A stretch of DNA of 8,100 bases. Origin: Thermoplasmatota archaeon (GTDB taxonomy: Archaea > Thermoplasmatota > E2 > DHVEG-1). The stretch spans positions 1-8,100 of the forward strand of contig JAUWOO010000083.1 in assembly GCA_030612095.1 (NCBI GenBank), in the 5' to 3' direction. Below, in pieces: positions 6,193-8,100 of the stretch. The translations under genes were made by a program, and so were the position numbers. Position 1 is the first letter of the stretch. Each line of letters starts with the position of its first letter. Under the pieces are notes generated by a model. The model was not told the origin of the DNA and made no database searches. It worked only from the letters and a program-made list of their open reading frames with translations.

Positions 6193-6378
6193 TTATTTCA
6201 ATTTATTACAAAAAGAATAAACATCTGATAATTTACTTTTAGAACATTTATTAACCAAATATTCGAGGTATTCTTCCTCCTCCTCAGAAAACACTTCAAT
6301 ATTACCCTTGCTTTTTGGAATGATTATTTCCTCTACCTGTGAAGAGATAATCTTTGATGTAATATGTCTTTCATCCAT
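6193..6378 (-). CDS. Small acidic hypothetical protein, 61 residues
   Basis: Not a family I recognise. The ATG at 6378 is preceded by a GGGTGGG Shine-Dalgarno-like run and by a TATA box at 6419-6424, which together favour it over the in-frame GTG at 6387. The N-terminal half (HITSKIISSQVEEIIIPKSKG) looks like beta strand and loop. The second half starts with a run of five Glu and continues as a helix (EEYLEYLVNKCSKSKL), ending in SFCNKLK, with Cys at about 47 and 57. There is no signal peptide or membrane segment, so it is cytoplasmic. Size and layout would suit a small regulator or an antitoxin-like protein, but there is no partner that makes that case. It is followed by the 4-OT-like gene with a related leader, suggesting a two-gene unit. 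Confidence 0.6.
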   Translation of the reverse strand: MDERHITSKIISSQVEEIIIPKSKGNIEVFSEEEEEYLEYLVNKCSKSKLSDVYSFCNKLK

Positions 6379-6410
6379 TTTTCCCACCCAAATCTACAAT
6401 TCCAAAACAA
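6376..6410 (-). repeat. Shared leader, third member of the leader-repeat family
   Basis: On the minus strand the block before the 61-residue gene (GTTTTGGAATTGTAGATTTGG, then G-rich SD and A-run to ATG) is a diverged copy of the block before the 4-OT gene. The match covers both the leader and the ribosome site, so it looks like duplicated control DNA rather than chance. Confidence 0.5.
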
Positions 6411-6418
6411 CCATTGCC

Positions 6419-6424
6419 TTATAA
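6419..6424 (-). promoter_or_regulatory. TATA box for the 61-residue gene and the 4-OT gene
   Basis: TTATAA in the context GGTTATAAGGC is centred about 43 bases before the ATG at 6378. This predicts a transcript start near 6395, leaving a 17-base leader with the G-rich ribosome site. The same TTATAA sequence is kept in the other intergenic repeat copy. Confidence 0.5.
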
Positions 6425-6602
6425 CCCTGTTTGTATCTGTAAAACAAGGAGTGAAAGGAGAAAAAGTACCTTCCACGACATTATAGGTATTAAATCTCTC
6501 ATGTAAAAACATGTATCAAATAGGTAAGAGTAACGTGCATATCAGACGTTTTAAGCCATTATCCCTCCTTATTCCCTCCTGGAAGAAAGATATTGCATTT
6601 AA

Positions 6603-6624
6603 AATAAGAAAAAGAAAAAAAAGG
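6603..6624 (-). terminator. T-rich terminator after the secreted-protein gene
   Basis: Downstream of the stop at 6645 the minus strand carries CCC followed by eight T, C, five T and more T-rich sequence. Archaeal RNA polymerase stops at such tracts without needing a hairpin, and similar tracts follow two other genes in this window. Confidence 0.6.
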
Positions 6625-6644
6625 GATTGTTGATGAAATTCGCC

Positions 6645-7046
6645 CTATCCAATTAGACTCCAATCCTCACAAATTCCAAAACAAATCGGCACTGATGGCG
6701 AAAAAAAACCTTTTGCAAAATACAACCTTATAAATGCTCCTGGATTTATTGTCTGCATCTCATTTTCCCATATATAAAATGGTTTACTTAAAACTTCAAG
6801 ATCAACATAATCTTCACCTGGTTCCAACTGTACAATTTTAACATCAACATCGAATCCAAATGCTAAAATGATTCCCAACGGCGTATATTGTTTATTTTTT
6901 GGCATGCTTACTTCCAGTGTTGCCCAGTCGCCTTCTGCAAATGGAGTATCTACAGCTTTTACTTTTTCATCCATAGCTCCTGTTACAGGTAAAACAGTTG
7001 TAATCAACAGCGTGCAAATCAAAATACCAATTATTTTCTTTTTCAT
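6645..7046 (-). CDS. Secreted or surface protein of unknown function, 133 residues
   Basis: The N-terminus is a clear signal peptide: KKK at 2-4, a hydrophobic core from about residue 5 to 20 (IIGILICTLLITTVLPV) and a TGA-M-D cleavage region near 22-25. The mature part of about 110 residues looks beta-rich and acidic, with the segments FAEGDWATLEVSMPK, a hydrophobic GIILAFGFDVDVKIVQLEPGEDYVDLEV stretch and a C-terminal PICFGICEDW carrying two Cys that could pair outside the cell. No catalytic motif or C-terminal anchor is visible, and I do not know the family. The ATG at 7046 has only a weak GAGAGG upstream. A TATA-like box at 7065-7072 would give an almost leaderless transcript; an alternative box at 7132-7137 would give a 60-base leader. 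Confidence 0.75.
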   Translation of the reverse strand: MKKKIIGILICTLLITTVLPVTGAMDEKVKAVDTPFAEGDWATLEVSMPKNKQYTPLGIILAFGFDVDVKIVQLEPGEDYVDLEVLSKPFYIWENEMQTINPGAFIRLYFAKGFFSPSVPICFGICEDWSLIG

Positions 7047-7064
7047 TTCTTCTGCCTCTCTACT

Positions 7065-7072
7065 ATTTATAA
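7065..7072 (-). promoter_or_regulatory. TATA-like box for the secreted-protein gene
   Basis: TTATAAAT on the minus strand is centred 22-23 bases before the ATG at 7046, which puts transcription at or next to the start codon. The competing TTATAA at 7132-7137 inside the intergenic repeat would yield a longer leader using the weak GAGAGG. Confidence 0.4.
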
Positions 7073-7130
7073 TTAAAAGTTAGAATTTAAATGTTTCCTA
7101 AATATCTTCATTTTCTCCCTAAAGATTATG

Positions 7131-7266
7131 CTTATAACCCTGTTTGCACCCTAGAAACATAGGGTGAGAGAGTAAAAAGTACCTTACAGAGCATTATTCC
7201 TCCTTATTCCCTCCTGGGGAAATAGGTTATTTAATATTGAAAAGGAAAAAAGAAGGATTATTGATG
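7131..7266. repeat. Intergenic repeat, short copy
   Basis: The simpler copy of the repeat at 6418-6635. On the minus strand it overlaps the last codons and stop of the 36-residue gene, then has a T-rich tract, an AATATTAAATAA box (7227-7238), two GGAGG motifs, ATAATG at 7192-7197, a 20-codon open frame, and TTATAA at 7132-7137. The open frame reads M-L-C-K-V-L-F and ends V-Q-T-G-L; the long copy has an equally long frame ending I-Q-T-G-L. The 17 differences in the 63-base frame fall evenly on codon positions (5, 6, 6), so selection for a peptide is not shown. Confidence 0.75.
7238..7256 (-). terminator. T-rich terminator after the 36-residue gene
   Basis: Immediately after the TAA at 7258 the minus strand reads TCCTTC, six T, CC, four T. 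It lies inside the intergenic repeat; the long copy keeps an equivalent tract after the next gene. Confidence 0.55.
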
Positions 7267-7368
7267 TTTTTCTTTTCTCTTTTTCTTACGTTCCTTTCTT
7301 TCCTTCTTTGTTAAAGGTCCAGGTTTCTTATCTGGAGATACATCTTTTTTGCTCTTGGCTTTACTCAT
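7258..7368 (-). CDS. 36-residue lysine-rich microprotein
   Basis: The start is fixed by AAGGAGGAAGGTGAT just before the ATG at 7368, one of the best ribosome sites in the window, and by a TATA box (TTTATAAATT, complement of 7408-7417) about 44 bases upstream. The protein begins M-S-K-A-K-S-K-K-D-V, has a short P-D-K-K-P-G-P-L-T turn at 12-20, and ends in a dense Lys/Arg/Glu helix (residues 21-34) followed by H-Q. There is no hydrophobic core, so it is either disordered or a single basic helix. Nucleic-acid, ribosome or acidic-lipid binding are reasonable guesses only. It has its own promoter and terminator, so it is a stand-alone gene. The family is unknown to me. Confidence 0.6.
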   Translation of the reverse strand: MSKAKSKKDVSPDKKPGPLTKKERKERKKKRKEKHQ

Positions 7369-7407
7369 ATCACCTTCCTCCTTAATTCAAATCCAATAAC
7401 GTATTTT

Positions 7408-7417
7408 AATTTATAAA
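7408..7417 (-). promoter_or_regulatory. TATA box for the 36-residue gene
   Basis: TTTATAAATT on the minus strand is a near-ideal archaeal TATA box. It predicts transcription near 7386 and an 18-base leader that contains the double GGAGG/GGTGA ribosome site before the ATG at 7368. Confidence 0.6.
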
Positions 7418-7446
7418 GAATCAGTTTCTCTATCCATCATTTCAAC

Positions 7447-7572
7447 TTATCTTTTTTCAATTCGTCTACTCCCGCAATACGGGCAATACATTCTATCTGT
7501 CTTTGTATCAACCATAGGATTACCAAAGTCAAAATTACACTCATTACAATGCCATACCATCGGCATAATCAT
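7447..7572 (-). CDS. 41-residue zinc-ribbon protein
   Basis: Two zinc knuckles are explicit: C9-x2-C12 (WHCNECNF) and C30-x2-C33 (MYCPYCGS), spaced 17 residues apart, the layout of a rubredoxin-like or RPB9-like zinc ribbon. The C-terminus ends in a basic RRIEKR tail. Such minimal ribbons bind one Zn and act as nucleic-acid or protein adaptors; this one has no other domain. The ATG at 7572 sits one base after the TGA of the upstream membrane-protein gene, and the shared AAGGTGA serves as both ribosome site and stop region, so translation is coupled. An in-frame ATG two codons in (7566) is an alternative start. The partnership with a two-helix membrane protein suggests a membrane-associated adaptor, but that is inference. 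Confidence 0.75.
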   Translation of the reverse strand: MIMPMVWHCNECNFDFGNPMVDTKTDRMYCPYCGSRRIEKR

Positions 7573-7573
7573 T

Positions 7574-7762
7574 TCACCTTATCCTTGCTCTTTTTCTTAG
7601 AGACATTGCAGTTATAATTAAAACTAATCCAATGATTGAAACAATAAGAGGAATGCTATTATTTCCTAATAATAAATCTACACCAGTGGCTATTATTAAC
7701 ATAAAACCAAAAACTGCAAATAGTAATGCAAATCTTGATTCTTTCTGTTCCTCCATGTTCAT
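7574..7762 (-). CDS. Two-helix membrane protein, 62 residues
   Basis: A charged N-terminus (MNMEEQKESR) is followed by a hydrophobic helix at about 11-31 (FALLFAVFGFMLIIATGVDLLL region), a polar turn GNNSIP (33-38), a second hydrophobic helix at about 38-55, and a strongly basic tail RKRARIR. By the positive-inside rule both ends face the cytoplasm. No enzyme motif is present, and the family is unknown. The ATG at 7762 follows an AAGGTGAA ribosome site; a second ATG two codons in is possible. A TATA-like box at 7800-7807 is well placed. Its stop overlaps the ribosome site of the zinc-ribbon gene, so the two form a coupled pair. Confidence 0.75.
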   Translation of the reverse strand: MNMEEQKESRFALLFAVFGFMLIIATGVDLLLGNNSIPLIVSIIGLVLIITAMSLRKRARIR

Positions 7763-7799
7763 TTCACCTTATTCTAACGTTTCCAAAACATCTGTTTCT

Positions 7800-7807
7800 T
7801 TATTAAA
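7800..7807 (-). promoter_or_regulatory. TATA-like box for the membrane-protein/zinc-ribbon pair
   Basis: TTTAATAA on the minus strand is centred about 41 bases before the ATG at 7762. It predicts transcription near 7777 and a 15-base leader carrying the GGTGA ribosome site. Confidence 0.5.
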
Positions 7808-7832
7808 TCGTTGTTGGTGAACTAAGATTGAT

Positions 7833-7850
7833 AAAGGAAAAAAAGAAAAG
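7833..7850 (-). terminator. T-rich terminator after the right-edge membrane protein
   Basis: About 24 bases past the TGA at 7875 the minus strand reads CTTTTC, seven T, CCTTT. It has the same style as the two other terminators in this window and separates the right-edge gene from the next promoter. Confidence 0.6.
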
Positions 7851-7874
7851 CTAGGTATAATTATTTATTTTTTT

Positions 7875-8099
7875 TCAAAGTTTCTTGATTGTAAATAATT
7901 TTATCATTAGTCCAAAAACCATGATGTAGCTTATCAATATGAAAACCACAGAAACTGCAAAATCAGTAATAAATACTAAAATTATTGATAGAGTACTAAG
8001 AGCAAATATCGAACCTACAATTAGTCGAAGTTTCATTAGTGTATCCATTTTTATGATGGACATCAGTTCCTGTGATTTTTTTTCTTTTTTCTTTTCCAT
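7875..8099 (-). CDS. Two-helix membrane protein, start possibly beyond the window
   Basis: At least 74 residues. The N-terminal 25 residues are Lys/Glu-rich (MEKKKEKKSQEL, then SIIKMDTLMKLR), followed by two adjacent hydrophobic helices at about 26-45 and 47-67, and a basic end (IKKL). Both ends are predicted to be cytoplasmic. The ATG falls one base inside the right edge, so its ribosome site cannot be seen and the true start may lie farther upstream; the protein may also be longer. No family recognised. The layout is similar in size to the 62-residue membrane protein downstream but the sequences are not obviously related. Confidence 0.6.
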   Translation of the reverse strand: MEKKKEKKSQELMSIIKMDTLMKLRLIVGSIFALSTLSIILVFITDFAVSVVFILISYIMVFGLMIKLFTIKKL

Positions 8100-8100
8100 G

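Larger units (their letters stand above)
6418..6635. repeat. Intergenic repeat, long copy (with 78-base extra segment)
   Basis: Two blocks match 7131-7266: 6418-6484 (50 of 67 bases identical, no gaps) and 6557-6635 (19 of 20 identical at CCTCCTTATTCCCTCCTGG, then an A-rich tract and GGATTGTTGATG). Between them is a segment absent from the other copy, bounded on both sides by CATTAT (6479-6484 and 6557-6562). Read on the minus strand the unit runs: T-rich terminator, A/T-rich box, two GGAGG motifs, ATAATG, mini-ORF region, TTATAA box, next gene. It lies between the secreted-protein gene and the 61-residue gene. Confidence 0.75.

Noticed and set aside
5924..6635. CRISPR array or insertion sequence
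   Set aside because: Repeat copies are few, diverged and unevenly spaced; there is no transposase and no terminal inverted repeat.
6868..7083. Plus-strand open frame with a hydrophobic C-terminus
   Set aside because: Antisense of the signal peptide region of the secreted protein; hydrophobicity on the reverse strand is a by-product.
7132..7194. 20-codon open frame with a strong ribosome site inside the short intergenic repeat, and its counterpart at 6419-6481
   Set aside because: Differences between the two copies are spread evenly over codon positions, the stop is part of a TATA box, and the long copy has lost the ribosome site before its ATG. I report it as a finding but not as a gene.

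Overview
The window reads as archaeal DNA of low G+C content, most likely from a euryarchaeal lineage; a Thermoplasmata-type relative is a guess. Support comes from A/T-rich TATA-like boxes about 25 bases before likely transcription starts, a lack of bacterial -35/-10 pairs, Shine-Dalgarno sequences of the GGAGG and GGTGA kinds, T-rich terminators without strong hairpins, and a classic archaeal-style signal peptide on one small gene. No rRNA, tRNA, CRISPR array or transposase gene is visible.

Left part (1-5134): a partial minus-strand gene leaves the window at base 1, followed by a gene-free, A/T-rich divergent control region (111-486) with several inverted repeats. Then comes a plus-strand glycan cluster. 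It has a GT-A (family-2-like) glycosyltransferase whose frame is broken by a one-base shift near 1237, a GH130-type beta-mannoside phosphorylase/hydrolase, and a 760-residue protein joining a GT4 glycosyltransferase to a C-terminal helical domain that resembles an alpha/alpha-toroid. The last two are separated by 3 bases and are surely co-transcribed. Two nucleotide-sugar-dependent transferases beside a beta-mannoside-active enzyme suggest synthesis and recycling of a mannose-containing oligosaccharide, storage glycan or compatible solute; the real product cannot be read from sequence.

Right part (5158-8100): everything is on the minus strand and the genes are tiny. In transcription order from the right edge these are a two-helix membrane protein, a second two-helix membrane protein coupled to a 41-residue zinc ribbon, a 36-residue lysine-rich protein, a secreted 133-residue protein, a 61-residue acidic protein, a 4-oxalocrotonate-tautomerase-like protein lacking the usual active-site arginines, and a ParB/Srx-fold protein. 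Most have their own TATA box and a T-rich terminator, so they look like a string of independent accessory genes.

The most unusual non-coding feature is an imperfect intergenic repeat (6418-6635 and 7131-7266). It carries a T-rich terminator, a TATA box, a double Shine-Dalgarno sequence and a 20-codon mini-ORF whose terminal TAA lies inside a second TATA box. One copy has an extra 78 bases bounded by CATTAT, placed at the mini-ORF start codon. A second, shorter repeat family forms the leaders of the 4-OT and 61-residue genes and recurs at the 3' end of the 4-OT gene.
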